A stretch of 64,000 bases of DNA from assembly GCA_023052935.1 (NCBI GenBank), contig CM041294.1:84615474-84679473 (forward strand), read 5' to 3'. Under the pieces are notes generated by a model that saw only the letters and a program-made list of their open reading frames with translations, ran no database searches and had not been told where the DNA came from. Position numbers and translations under genes: made by a program. Positions 21,261 through 48,405 of this stretch are shown here, one piece after another (the first letter of the stretch is position 1; each line of letters starts with the position of its first letter). Origin of the DNA: Piezodorus guildinii. Taxonomy: Eukaryota > Arthropoda > Insecta > Hemiptera > Pentatomidae.

Positions 21261-23153
21261 TTACTCATTCTGTGCATTTGGAGGGGGCTGACTTTTTACT
21301 GCTTCGGCATAAGTGGGAAGTCTTTCTTGTATAAGCTCATATGGAGGAGGAAGGGTTGCAGTGCTACCAGCTGTGCACGCGGTGCTACTTGCTTCTCCAA
21401 ATCTCTGCTCCTCGGCTAGTTCTTGAATACCCTGGATTGAAAAGTAGCATAAACGACAATGGATCATAAATACATAAAACAATATTTCTTCAAATATAAA
21501 GATACAATAAACAAATAATCTTTATATTTCATTAAAATATTATTACTTAAGATCAATGATTTCATTTCAAAACCTATAACATCTCATGAAAGATCTCGGG
21601 TTAAATACTAAATTGTACTACAATATTATTGAGTATGACCACCTATCATGACCAACAGTTTTTCAAGGAAAGTGACACGATCAAAATCAGACTCAACACC
21701 AGGTTTTAATGTTTTATTACTTCCATCAAATGTTATCCACTTTGTAAAGGCTAGATGTCCCAACCCTGATGTATGATCTTTGGCTTTTATAATAGAATAA
21801 TTAATATCTACCAAAGCCAGGCTCAATCTTAAACCTAGAAGATATGAGTGCAGAGCCTTATTTATTGGTCTATTCTGTTTCTGAAGTCAAATAATAACAT
21901 TATATATTAATAATTTAATAATGATATCATTTTTTATCCAGAAGACTTATATTGTTTATGGGTAAAGATATGACAATTTAAGCAAAGATTTAAGAAATTT
22001 GAAGTTTAGACTATTTATAGCAGTTAAATAAATTTTACATTTTACGTTGATTCACTATTCGATGGAATTTATAATAGAGATTTTCTTTTGTCTCGACTTC
22101 TTAAATGCAGGACTAGAACTAACAAAGTCTATGGCAGTAAGGATTATGTATAACACTCATGTTATGATATTCTGATGACTATACATTTTTCATGAAATAA
22201 GGACAGCAATATGGTTTTAGTAAAAAATTATCTATTAAATTAGAAAAAATAAAATATAAAAGCAATGGTAAAGATTTAAGGAATATCAATATAAATGGTA
22301 TTAAAGTTATTATTGTTTAGAAAAAACAAAAGGCAGAGAAATGTTTGTTATCTGTATATTTGGAGCTACAGTCAAGAAACCAGGTTTTACTTCTTGAGGC
22401 TACTTAAAATGTGAAATAAGACTGTTTATAGCAAAGAAATAAAGTGAGTTGATAAATTATGTTGTATATCCGACAGTGTAAGTCAACTAGAGACTTCAGG
22501 TAGTTTCACAACAATGACTAAGGTATTAACCACTAAAAAAGTTCATGTATGATAAATCAAGAAATAGGCGACAATTTTATGAAAAGACATCAGTTGTATA
22601 TAGGTCTTTATAGGGTCTGGAGGACTGAAGTATTATAGTTGGATTCTGTTAGTATGCAACCTTAAAAAATATTGCTTTGTGTTGGCAGCTAAACATTAGA
22701 AGTTTGTTATACTTTTACATTGGCAATTATAGTATATGTATTAATCTTAAGACTAAACCTCTCATCAATAATACATCAAATGTATTATATATTTTTAGTT
22801 AAAATACATACCAGAAGTAGTGCTCTTTGGCGAAGTATCATCCTCAGAACACTCTTCTTTCTAAGATAAAGTACACTCTTTAAAGCAACCATTATACCAC
22901 AACAGATACAAAGTGGACCAATTAACCACATCTGCCCTAAACTATTTAATATATGATGAGGAGATGAGAGGAACGTAGGAATAGTAATATATGTACCAAG
23001 AGATAAAAGAATAATAGATAAAATTAAATGAGAATATGATGTACAATCACAATCCTCCAAAACAGAGGGTTCAGGATATGAGTCTACAAGTTGACGAACT
23101 CTTAAGCGCAAAACGTTATGATCTGTGTTGGAACCCATAATACTAATTCTCAT
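21261..23153 (-). CDS. Small membrane protein with PPxY and PTYAEAV motifs, two exons
   Basis: Exons: 23153-22812 and 21431-21261. The splice is phase 0, with donor CTG|GTATGT and acceptor TCCAG|GGT. The protein is 170 residues from the ATG at 23153; an in-frame stop lies just upstream, and a second ATG at 23138 would give 165. Residues about 36-62 and 70-95 are hydrophobic (SHLILSIILLSLGTYITIP and MWLIGPLCICCGIMVAL) and look like two membrane helices. A basic stretch RKKSVLRMILRQR follows. The tail carries LPPPYELIQ and LPTYAEAV, sites of the type bound by WW-domain proteins such as Nedd4 ligases. Inference: a membrane adaptor or ubiquitin-ligase substrate. The family was not recognised. The 1.4-kb intron holds a second possible terminal exon. 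Confidence 0.7.
21626..21880 (-). other. Possible alternative terminal exon or nested exon
   Basis: Within the intron of the small membrane-protein gene, on the same strand, a good acceptor (TTTGACTTCAG) is followed by an 84-codon frame: NRPINKALHSYLLGLRLSLA, then FTKWITFDGSNKTLKPG, ending VMIGGHTQ and a stop. It is phase 0, compatible with the donor at 22811, so it could replace the PPxY exon. Composition is protein-like rather than AT-random, but no family was recognised. Confidence 0.35.
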
Positions 23154-23998
23154 CAACCAGAACCCCTCTAATTATAAACTCTATAACGGGTTCCCTAACA
23201 CTGATCGGGGATGAAGAAAGCTGTCAAAACAGCCTACATAGGGAGATCTATTCAAAACATAGAGGATCAAGTTCAAAATATTCTAGAAAACATTTGAGGA
23301 TAAGTAAGAAAATTAAACAATTTTTCATAAAATATTCATATAATTAGTGTTTAACAAGTGCATACTAATGAGCACTTTTCAATCAATGATATTTTTAATA
23401 GCTAAACAATCCTTTGATTTTTTAAAAGCTTCCTGGCGCCACGAATTTCTTTATAATGTAGACATGGTGAAAAAAAAAGAATCGAGGGATATGGGAAGAC
23501 CATTAATAGACATTTAGGAGATAAAAAATGTTTTTTTCCCACTCATTTAGAGGAATAAAAAATAGAAACAGTCTACGCGTTCACAAGAAGTTACACTTCG
23601 TACCTTCTTCTTCTAATATTAAAGGCTAAGAAAACGCGCTACAACAGAAGGCCTTTTTAACAAGGTGCAGAGCAAATATCTGGCAAAAAAATTCAGATTC
23701 TATTTCAGAGGAAGAAAAAAAAAAAGACTGAGGTGTACCAATATTTAGGACTTATATTTTTCCGTGTGAACCATATATTTATTTCGTTATTTTTTCAACG
23801 GAACCACAATACAGAACCCAATTTATTATATTTTTTATTTTTTCATAGTTGAATTTAGCAAGGCACGACGGCTTTGATAAAACACATTCAAAACCATTTA
23901 ATCACATCTATATTCTAAACTTGGCGTAAGGAGTGATGACCCTACACTACAAAATGCATCACGAAACGTGAGTGTAATCTCTCAGGAGATTACACCGC
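23154..23998. promoter_or_regulatory. Upstream region of the small membrane-protein gene
   Basis: Less AT-rich than average, especially 23160-23230 and 23570-23680. It probably contains the 5'UTR and promoter of the minus-strand gene that starts at 23153. No specific element or TATA box could be assigned. Confidence 0.25.
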
Positions 23999-24047
23999 GG
24001 GGCCTAGGGCCTACACGGCCTGTCGCGCCACTGGAAGAAGAAGAAGA
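23999..24047 (+). mobile_element. SINE S2, 3' fragment
   Basis: GGCCTAGGGCCTACACGGCC then TGTCGCGCCACTGGAAGAAG matches the 3' end of the S2 SINE at 14237-14520 with its GAA tail. Confidence 0.75.
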
Positions 24048-24474
24048 TATTATAAACTTGGGTATATAAATTTTGAGATGAATATTAGTGTAATAGTGGG
24101 TATTATTAAATAATAGGAATCGATATATTGGGTTAAATATCTTGTCAATAATTACATGGGTTCGTAGACTACCATTCTGGATGGTAAATATGATTGCTCT
24201 ACTTTTATAAACCCAGAACACCCATTATGTCTGTACAACCATTTATTTTATTTTATTCCAAAGATTTGTAGTTGGTAGTATAGAAGTTGGTCTGAGTAGA
24301 GTTCTAATATCAAGCTTTTTCCATTGTTTATAAATCTGTCAGAAAATGCACAGCACATTTTTTTTTCGTCCTAACGAGTTCGAAACCAGAAATCAAGGAA
24401 TCAGACAATTGTTCCGACAACTTCTGAGTGGCAGAAGGTCACTAGTGGAAAAAAAGGCATAAACAAACATTAAA

Positions 24475-24620
24475 ATACCGACCCAAGATTTGTGACCAAT
24501 CATGCGCGGAAAAGTAATTAGGACCAATCTGAGAGGGAATGCGGGAATGAGCATATTTTCTTTTTTATGGTTTAATTTTTTTCCAGACTTGTAACCGCGC
24601 ATGTAAAGATCAGCATTTGT
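24475..24620. promoter_or_regulatory. CCAAT-rich, CG-containing patch
   Basis: Contains GACCAATCATGCGCGG and GACCAATCTGAGAG within about 40 bases, and CCGCGCATG near 24595. Two CCAAT boxes plus NRF1-like cores suggest a promoter, but no gene start is evident, so it may belong to a mobile element. Confidence 0.2.
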
Positions 24621-24783
24621 TTGAGAAGGGATGCAGGAAGCTTCTATGGATTTTGGGTTAAATACAACCAAAATAATAAAGATTATATGTTATGCTATTA
24701 CAGTCAATGGTTGTGTGGTGATATTGTCAGCAATGCTTTATACATCAATGTTTATAATCATATGTTTTATTAATAAAATTTTA

Positions 24784-25336
24784 CTTTCACTTACTATATA
24801 TAGTAAGGGGAAGTATTGCGATCGTGAAAATTTTTGAATTCCAGATTTCAACGGAAATACACGTTTTAGGGTCCCCTGAGTCCAAATAACCAAGTCCCGC
24901 AAAAAGGTCTGTGTGTGTGTGTGTGTGTGGTAAAAACGGTGATGGCGGAAACGGTAAGTCCTATGGTACTGAAATTGCATATTTAAGACAAATATACGCC
25001 CGAGACGTTCAAAACCTATTTCATCAAAATGAGCTTACCAGAAAAGCCACTTTATACCATGCATTTTGCACCTTTTTACGATTTTCTCGAAAACGGTTCC
25101 GACGATTTTGATTAAACTCGCTATATCGATGTAAAATTTAATTGGCTTTAATATCATGTGGTTTTCATTCGGATAAAAATGGTCTGACTCTCTTAAATGC
25201 CGATATTTTAAAATTTTCTTTCTCTAAAGTACCTTTAATTTTGTTGATTCTATAACAATAACTATATTATTTTGTTACTACTGATGAAAAACAGGTGAAT
25301 ATATAAATTGAATGAATTCGATACTCAACTAAACTT
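24784..25336 (+). mobile_element. Element X, 5' part, joined to a gypsy element
   Basis: ACTTTCACTTACTATATATA at the start, then GGGTCCCCTGAGTCCAAAT and the GATTTTGATTAAACT block match the copy at 11159-12345. The right part is missing because Ty3/gypsy sequence begins at about 25338. A short TG run occurs at 24909-24928. Confidence 0.6.
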
Positions 25337-25340
25337 CCCA

Positions 25341-25760
25341 ATTTCTGCGAGAGATGCAGCAGCTGGCAGGAGAGAAACGTCCCGGAGGACATGCTTAGTA
25401 CTCTATGGCTCGGGGGGTTACCTGAGGGAATGCAGGCGGCTTTGGCCGCTACCGATCATACTGATCTGACCAAGTTGGCCCGCATCGCAGACAAAATAGC
25501 TGAGATTCAGCAACCCTCAGGTAATCCGGTTATGGCTTACCAGCCGGAGCCAACTCCGGGGCCTTCAGGAAGAGATAGAGGAGATATAGGAGCTGCCATC
25601 GAAAGTCTAACTGCCGAAGTAGCCGCTCTAAAAGCGAAAATGGGGGCCAGGACAAGTCGGCGGGACAGTAGATCACCGAGTCGGAATCGCAGAGGCTCTA
25701 GAAACAAAAGTAAACGGCGCCTCTGTTTCTACCATGAACGGTTTCAGAAATAAGGCGACC
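25341..25760 (+). pseudogene. gag C-terminal part, frameshifted
   Basis: The frame QFLREMQQLAGE shifts near 25372 into VPEDMLSTLWLGGLPEGMQA, the usual capsid-end block of this lineage. Next come an acidic/alanine coiled region (IGAAIESLTAEVAALKAKMG), a basic SR-rich stretch and LCFYHERFQ, the start of a Cys-His nucleocapsid-like motif. A second shift and a stop at about 25751 end it. Confidence 0.7.
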
Positions 25761-25879
25761 AGATGCCGTCAGCCCTGCGACTAGAAACCGGCTAAGGCTT
25801 TGAACTAGTCATAGCGGCGAACAAGGCGGGTCCCTTCGCTATGGCTAACAACCGCCGACTCTTCGTCTCTGACAGAAAG

Positions 25880-26592
25880 ACTCTGAAAAAAGTGTCAGAT
25901 ATCTGGTGGATACTGGAGCCACCCTATCTGTCTACCCGGTGACGAACAGGACGAAGCCCACCGAGGAGTTCACCTTGTATGCTGCCAACGGGACGCCCAT
26001 TCCAACGTATGGCACCATTGTCCAGAATCTCGACCTGGGGCTCCGGCGGGAAATGTCATGGCGATTTATCGTTGCTAAGGTTAGTCATTCGATCATTGGC
26101 CCAGATCTACTTTATCACTATAACATGATGGTTGATCTTGTCGGTTGCCAGATGGTGGACCAGTGGACAGGGCTGACATCAAGAAGTAAATTGGCGAAGG
26201 TACTGGTGCCCACCATCTGCGCTGTACCAGTAGGGGAATGGTACTCCGCCCTGCTGCACCGGTACCCTTCTGTGACCCAGTCTTCGTCCTTTATGAAAGA
26301 GCCGAAGCACGATGTTGTCCATCACATTGAGACTAGGGGAGCCCCAGTCACCGCGAGAGCCCGCCGCCTGCCACCGGGAAGATACAACGCCGCCAAGAAG
26401 GAGTTTATGAAGATGATCTGCAGACCGTCTAATAGTCCTAGGGCCAGCCCGCTCCACATCGTCGAAAAGAAGGATGGAGGCATCCGGCCCTGCGGCTACT
26501 ATAGGCAGCTCAAGGCCAAGACGGTCCCTGACAGATATGCTGTGCCCAACTTGGCGGATTTCAACGTTAATATGAACGGTAAAAAGATCTGA
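25880..26592 (+). pseudogene. pol: protease and start of reverse transcriptase
   Basis: LVDTGATLSVYP contains the aspartic protease DTGA (25909-25920). The RT begins with SPRASPLHIVEKKDGGIRPC and AKTVPDRYAVPNLADF, the conserved fingers block. Upstream, shifts and stops separate it from gag. It ends at a stop at 26590 before the catalytic palm. Confidence 0.8.
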
Positions 26593-26640
26593 AGATCTTG
26601 AACCACCTTAGACCTTAATCGTGCATATTACCAAATTCCG

Positions 26641-27273
26641 ATGGCAGAAGAGGATATTCCGAAGACCGCCGTCATCACACCTTTCGGCCTCTTCGAGTTC
26701 CTCCGTATGTGCTTTGGTCTCAGGAACACATCGCAAACCTTCCAACGGTTCCTAGACCGTGTGCTTCGAGGATTGGACTTTGCCTGGTGGTTTCTGGACG
26801 ATATTATCATCGGCTCAAGAGATGAAGAGGAGCACAAGGCACATATAGAGGAAGTGCTGCGGCGGCTGCAGGATCACGGCCTCACGGTGAACCTGACGAA
26901 GTGTGTCTTCGCTCGTAAGGAGGTCGAGTTTCTAGGACATAGGGTGAACTCCTCCGGCATCAGCGCCCAGTCAGCGAAGGTGGAGGCCATAGTTTCCTAC
27001 CCTAGGCCTGCTACTATCAAGACCTGCGGCGTTTTCTGGGTATGTTTAACTTTTCGCTGTTGCATACCCAGTGCGGCGGAAATGCAAGCTCCGCTCAGCA
27101 GTTCCTTTTTGGAGCGAAGAAGAACGACAAGAGGCCGTCGAATGGAACAACAAAGCCATAGAAGCGTTCGAGCGCTGCAAGACAACCATCAAGAACTCCG
27201 CGGTCCTAAGGCTAACGCTGAGCTTGTCCTGGTATGTGATGCCTCCAGCACAGCTATGGGAGCAGTCTTGTAG
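26641..27273 (+). pseudogene. pol: reverse transcriptase palm to RNase H start
   Basis: KTAVITPFGLFEFLRMCFGL is the palm block. The catalytic box reads WWFLDD (FLDD at 26791-26802), where gypsy elements normally have YxDD, so Phe replaces Tyr. VEFLGHRVNSSGI follows, then a frameshifted stretch (27020-27190) and VLVCDASSTAMGAVL, the first RNase H block, ending at a stop. Not functional as it stands. Confidence 0.8.
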
Positions 27274-27290
27274 CAGAAGGATGGCGACGT

Positions 27291-27665
27291 TTGGAGGCCT
27301 CTTGGATTTTCTCCAAGGCTCTCCCTCCAGCGCAACAGAAGTACGCCACCTACGATAGGGAACTATTGGCCATCCACCGCGCCATCAAGCACTTCCGCCA
27401 TTACCTAGAGGGAAGACATTTTGCTGTCTGGACGGACCACAAACAGCTAGAAAAAGCTTTTTACCAGAAGCCAGAGACAGCGACGCCTATGCGGATTCAG
27501 TTGGTGAACTTCATCAGCCAGTTCACAACCGACATCCGCCACGTACCCGGGGAAGACAACGCAGTTGCCGACGCGCTCTCGAGGGTTGAGGACATAGAAT
27601 GTACCGAGGACTATGAGCGTCTTGCGTCCGAGCAGAAGAAGAATCCTGCGGTTCCTGAGCTTTAG
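27291..27665 (+). pseudogene. pol: RNase H domain remainder
   Basis: Contains QQKYATYDRELLAIHRAIKH, HYLEGRHFAVWTDHKQL (DH pair of RNase H) and DNAVADALSRV, in the order expected. Ends at a stop at 27663, with further small breaks before the integrase frame. Confidence 0.8.
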
Positions 27666-27770
27666 AAGAACAGCCGTCTTCAGCTTCGCTGGATCCAGCC
27701 TCCCGGTACAGCCTCATCTGTCCTCTGCGCAACCCATACGCCTCAAGCGCGACCATACGTTCCTGAGTCC

Positions 27771-28979
27771 ATGCGAGAATTGATCTTCCACCGTCTGCAT
27801 GGGCTCAGTATCCCCGGGATACGGACCTCGAGGCGGCTGGTCACTCAGCGTTTCTTTTGGCCAGGCATGAACGCCGATGCCTCGAGGTGGGCTCGTTGCT
27901 GCATTAGCTGCCAGCGATCGAAAGTGGTCCGTCACACGGTAACTCCTCCAGGTACCTTCGCACCCAGCGGAAGAATGGAGCATACCCTCGTGGACATCGT
28001 TGGACCTCTGCCACCCTCCAACGGCATGCGATATTGCCTCACAATGATCGATCGATTCACACGTTGGCCTGAGGCGTGCCCTCTAGAGGAAGTCACAAGC
28101 ACCAAGGTAGCAGAAGCAATAGTGGGCACGCGGATTTCCCGTTATGGTACGCCTGCAAGAATTACTACCGACCAAGGGCGTCAGTTTGAGTCATGCCTAT
28201 TTGTTGGCCTCTCTCGCGTCCTTGGTATCCAAAGGAACAAGACTACAGCGTACCATCCTCAGTCCAACGGGTGCGTGGAGCAGTGGCATAGGTCTCTTGA
28301 GACATCCCTAACGGCAGCGTTGAGAAATCTGGGGTGGACTAAGGTACTACCCACCGTCCTTTTGGATCTCCGATCAGCGGTGAGAGAAGATGTTGGAGCT
28401 AGCGCTGCGGAAATGGTCTTCGGCCAACCACTTCGCCTCCCAGGAGAATATTTTGAACCCTCTGAACGGCGGGAGGACGCGGAGGCGACATTGAAGACGC
28501 TGAGAGAGGCGATGAAGACGCTTCGGCCAGCTCCGCATCGCAGCAGTACGGCTCGTACCTTTGTTCACCGCGACCTACAGGACTGCACTCACGTTTTCCT
28601 TAGGGATGACACCGTCCGACGCCCGCTGACACCGCCTTACACCGGTCCTTATCAGGTTCTCTCGAGGGAGGAGAAGACCTTCAAGCTGCTGCTACCGACA
28701 GGACCGAAGACCGTCTCCATGGATCGTCTGAAGGTAGCACATCTTCTCCCGGGACCTGCAGACGACGGCGGCATCAGGGATTGGTCTACTTCATCGCCCT
28801 CTTCTGCGGACAGTGGCAACAGTGATCAGCAGACTCCTTCGCCCACCTCGGCGGACTCCGGACCTTCAAATGACCTCGACGCAGAACAGCAGGTCGCACC
28901 ACCGCTTTATCGCACCCGGTCTGGTCGTGCGGTAAAGCCAAAATTTCGTTTCTGTGCCGATGTCATTGGGGGAGAGTGA
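27771..28979 (+). CDS. Ty3/gypsy integrase, long intact frame
   Basis: A 402-codon frame covering integrase. The N-terminal zinc-binding region shows HGLSIPG and CCISCQRSK: the second His of the expected HxxxH is Ile, while the CxxC pair is intact. The catalytic core has Asp in TLVDIVGP, Asp in TTDQGRQF and Glu in NGCVEQWHR, with 35 residues between the last two (D-35-E). A C-terminal basic and GPY-like region (TGPYQVLSREEKTFKL) and a Ser/Pro-rich tail end at YRTRSGRAVKPKFRF. The real protein would be released from a longer polyprotein, so the ATG is not a true start. Confidence 0.85.
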   Translation: MRELIFHRLHGLSIPGIRTSRRLVTQRFFWPGMNADASRWARCCISCQRSKVVRHTVTPPGTFAPSGRMEHTLVDIVGPLPPSNGMRYCLTMIDRFTRWPEACPLEEVTSTKVAEAIVGTRISRYGTPARITTDQGRQFESCLFVGLSRVLGIQRNKTTAYHPQSNGCVEQWHRSLETSLTAALRNLGWTKVLPTVLLDLRSAVREDVGASAAEMVFGQPLRLPGEYFEPSERREDAEATLKTLREAMKTLRPAPHRSSTARTFVHRDLQDCTHVFLRDDTVRRPLTPPYTGPYQVLSREEKTFKLLLPTGPKTVSMDRLKVAHLLPGPADDGGIRDWSTSSPSSADSGNSDQQTPSPTSADSGPSNDLDAEQQVAPPLYRTRSGRAVKPKFRFCADVIGGE

Positions 28980-29365
28980 TGTGACAGACCTGGTGTGTGC
29001 GATGGAGTGAGGTTATGGACACACAGCTGGTGGAAGCAAGAGGTTATGTGAAATGGATTTGTCACTGCCTCTAACATGTTTACATTTTGTTCTTATATTT
29101 AATTTAAGCTCATTTTTATTTCTTATTTTATTTTCTGTATTTCATTATTGTAGAAAGGTTATTTTATTTTACAGTGGCAAATCCATTGTAACCTCTCACC
29201 AGCTGTTGTCATGATTCTCTCTGTTATTATTGTGCGCTCCTCATGTTGTCTCCCTTTTATTTTATTGTTCATCATTTTGTTTATTTGACCATCATCGTTT
29301 TATTTGTTTAACCGTCTATACTTCCAGAACTATTAAAGAGTATTTTTTTCACAGTTGTACCAGGC
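28979..29365 (+). repeat. 3' LTR of the gypsy element
   Basis: Begins TGTGACAGACCTGG right at the end of the integrase frame and runs to about the ACCAGGCTGTTATTT region. AT content rises, and ATTAAAGAG near 29332 may be a polyadenylation signal. Exact ends cannot be fixed without a second LTR. Confidence 0.55.
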
Positions 29366-29772
29366 TGTTATTTATTTTGCCCCTCACCTTCATTAACTAT
29401 TAATTCACCAAGATTTATCTAATAAGTAAATCCTAGGCATATTAATTTTAATCTTTACGCAAAATACACGCCCATTGTGAATTCTGACAAATATTTTCTG
29501 TTCCGCATTGTCTTTTATTTGGTCATAAACAGCTATCTAAAAGCTTAAAATCGATCCTTATAGTAGTATTAATTTCTGCGCAACCTTATACCTTTTTGGA
29601 AAGGATCTCTTTGTAAACTTAGATTCCGGTAATCAGCTGAAGATAGTTGATCTTGTTTTCAAGTTTTTTAATTCATTTTATTAGCCTTTGCTTCTTCAAA
29701 AAGTTTATTTAGTGTTAGTGTTTGGCGATTTTGAACACGTGACATTTTATACTGTTTCATTAGAGCATCAAC
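29366..29772 (+). promoter_or_regulatory. Upstream region of VPS29
   Basis: About 400 bases separate the gypsy LTR from the VPS29 start. TTTTATACTGTTTCATTAG just before the start (ending 29764) resembles a splice acceptor, so a 5'UTR intron is possible. No clear TATA box was seen. Confidence 0.3.
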
Positions 29773-30321
29773 ATGCTAGTTTTGGTGCTTGGTGATTTAC
29801 ATATACCTCATAGGTGTAGCAGTTTACCTGCAAAATTTAAGAAACTTCTGGTTCCAGGAAGAATACAGCATATTCTATGTACTGGGAATTTGTGCACTAA
29901 GGAATCTTTTGATTATTTAAAAACATTAGCCAGTGATGTGCATGTTGTTAGGGGGGATTTTGATGAAAACATGAACTATCCAGAACAAAAGGTTGTTACT
30001 GTTGGTCAATTCCGCATTGGGTTATGCCATGGACATCAGGTGATTCCTTGGGGAGATCCTCAGTCATTGGCAATGGTACAGAGACAGCTCGATGTTGACA
30101 TCCTCATATCAGGACATACCCATAAATTTGTTGCTTATGAGCATGAGAATAAGTTTTATATTAATCCTGGATCAGCCACTGGTGCTTTCAATCCGTTAGA
30201 TCCTAATGTTACTCCATCATTTGTTTTAATGGATATACAGAGTACAACTGTTGTTACATATGTATATCAGTTAGTCGCAGATGAAGTCAAAGTTGAGAGA
30301 ATTGAATACAAGAAAAATTGA
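29773..30321 (+). CDS. VPS29: VPS29, retromer cargo-selective subunit
   Basis: Encodes 182 residues, the length of animal VPS29, and is collinear with it throughout. VPS29 has a metallophosphoesterase fold but acts as a scaffold. With VPS35 and VPS26 it forms the retromer core that recycles membrane proteins from endosomes to Golgi or cell surface. The metal-pocket residues are all present: Asp8 and His10 (GDLHIPH), Asn39 (TGNLC), Asp62 (RGDFDEN), His86 (HGHQ), His115 and His117 (SGHTH). The C-terminus ends VERIEYKKN. No intron interrupts the frame, and the ATG at 29773 matches the family's start. A retrocopy cannot be excluded, but there is no decay and no obvious poly(A) scar. Candidate AATAAA signals occur near 30815 and 30885. 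Confidence 0.95.
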   Translation: MLVLVLGDLHIPHRCSSLPAKFKKLLVPGRIQHILCTGNLCTKESFDYLKTLASDVHVVRGDFDENMNYPEQKVVTVGQFRIGLCHGHQVIPWGDPQSLAMVQRQLDVDILISGHTHKFVAYEHENKFYINPGSATGAFNPLDPNVTPSFVLMDIQSTTVVTYVYQLVADEVKVERIEYKKN

Positions 30322-32281
30322 TCTTTGATCCAGTCCATTGTTCACCTGGATGTGGATTGATAATATATTATATTTCAAGACTTACATAATCGGATATCGT
30401 ACAAATTGTAAGTTCATTTTTCAAGAACGCTTAAAGTGCTATGACTGTTAGTTAATATAATCATGAACCTATATTGTATACCTAATTTATAGATTTTAAT
30501 TTTTTATGTAATTATAATTAAGTAAGTTATTTTATCAAAAATTTAAATTTAATATAAATCTCAATATAGTACTATGTTATTGTAAATATAATATACAAAT
30601 TAAGGAATATTCTTTTATTTCCATTGTTATGATATTAATGGTATTATTTGTAATTAACTATACTTTATCATTTTATTAATTGTGGTATTTAATTTGAATA
30701 GAAGATACTTTATAAAATGCTTTATTCCAAGTATTTAATATTTCTTTTGTTAAGGATATATTTTTGTTTTAAGAAACAAAATTATCTGTTATTCAATTTC
30801 ATTGATTAAACTAAAATAAATATTTTATTATCAGCACTTTTGTGTTATCAGCATTATAAATAAGTTCCTTTCACTTCTAAATAATAAATAGTTTCAATTA
30901 TAATTGAAATAATGAAATAACCCTTTCCTTGACCTACTTATAGGCTGAGTGGGCTGGAAATATGGAGAATCAGCTGGTGTTTGTTTATGGTGCTTGCAGG
31001 GAAATGGTTGTGTTACCTTTTTAATTGTTAAGGAGGCATTTATTGTAAGTTATTAATAATAGGATATGAAATAAATGAAAACTTGAAGTATTTCTATTAA
31101 ACAAACAACACTTACAATCAATTTATAAATTATTCAATAGTTGTTTACACCAATGAATGACATTTGTTATATCTGTCAAATCATTTTAACAATCATTACT
31201 AATGGTTTCTGAACTACTGTTTAAAAGTTGAAGTAGTGTCATTCAGTTTATTTGTTTAAGGAAGATTACTATTCATTCTTACTATTTTGACATCTGTCAA
31301 ATATTTCATGTATTAGCCGAGACTCTTCACTTTGGTGAAATAAAGAACTATTACTTTTGACTAATTATGAAATAAAACAATGGTATAAATGAAATTTAAT
31401 GACCTAATAAAAACTACTATTAGTTTTGAACTACTGTCAAAATCGCCTATACTTAAAAAGCCACATTAACTGTGTTTGAGTAGATAATGAAAATATTTAA
31501 TTAATATACTTAGAAATACAGCAATAAACCATCACTAGCCATATAAGACTTTAAATAAACTGAAGTTTTAACATTAATTTATCAAGTTCATACTTTTTTG
31601 TTTTGTGTTCATATAATAAATGTTTATTTATATTTTATTACATTCCACATTTATAGTTTTTCTTTTCCATATTTGAGAATTCACTTAGCATAAATTAAAG
31701 AAAACAAAAGTTGTAAATTATGTTTGGGTTACATTGAAAATAGTGTCATTCATTTTCATTTAAGTAATATTTTCAGAGTGATTTACTTTATTTATTGAAT
31801 GATTACAAAACATTAGTGTAAACTAAATGTTTTTCAATGTTATTTAATGATGGATCTCAATGCCTGCCAGGAACATTATTCTTTATAGATGTTAATTGTT
31901 GCTTTTTAAACATAGTTGTATAAGTCTTTATACACATTATTTATGTATTCACACTTGTAATATGAATGGATATTAAAAATAAGTAAACCTTATACTGTTG
32001 GACATAATTCCTTCTATATCATTGCTTTTGGTTTTATAATTCTCAAAATGTAATGTGGTTTCTTAATCCAAGGTTGGTCAATTAAGATACTTCTTTATCA
32101 AATTTCTTTATGATTGATAATCGATTAGTTGTTATCTTTCTTCTTTATTCAGTGGTTCTCAATAAATGCATTCAGTTATCAGAATGAGTGAGTCATAAAG
32201 GATGACAATATCAATAAAGATGATAAAAAAATGACACTCCACTTCTAATATTATACAACATTTTTGAAAAACTGTTGAAGG
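30322..32281. other. VPS29 3'UTR and TTC39C upstream region
   Basis: AT-rich. It probably contains the 3'UTR and polyadenylation site of VPS29 and the promoter and 5'UTR of the TTC39C-like gene. No mobile element was recognised. Confidence 0.4.

Positions 32282-48405
<16,124 letters not shown>

Larger units (their letters stand above)
25338..29365 (+). mobile_element. Ty3/gypsy LTR retrotransposon, 5'-truncated, with one 3' LTR
   Basis: The order is gag end, protease, reverse transcriptase, RNase H, integrase and a non-coding 3' LTR-like block. That is the Ty3/gypsy order. GC content is far higher than in the flanks, marking recently arrived DNA. No 5' LTR exists: coding sequence begins directly at the junction with element X. 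No envelope-like gene follows integrase, so it is an intracellular retrotransposon. Integrase features (IVGPLP, LTMIDRFTRWPEA, TTDQGRQFES) suggest a CsRn1-like lineage. Confidence 0.85.

Noticed and set aside
23982..24221. 79-codon minus-strand frame
   Set aside because: Begins in and reads through the S2 SINE fragment antisense (RVGPRPRGV); no independent support.
26179..28568. Several minus-strand frames over the gypsy element
   Set aside because: Shadows produced by GC-rich coding sequence on the plus strand.
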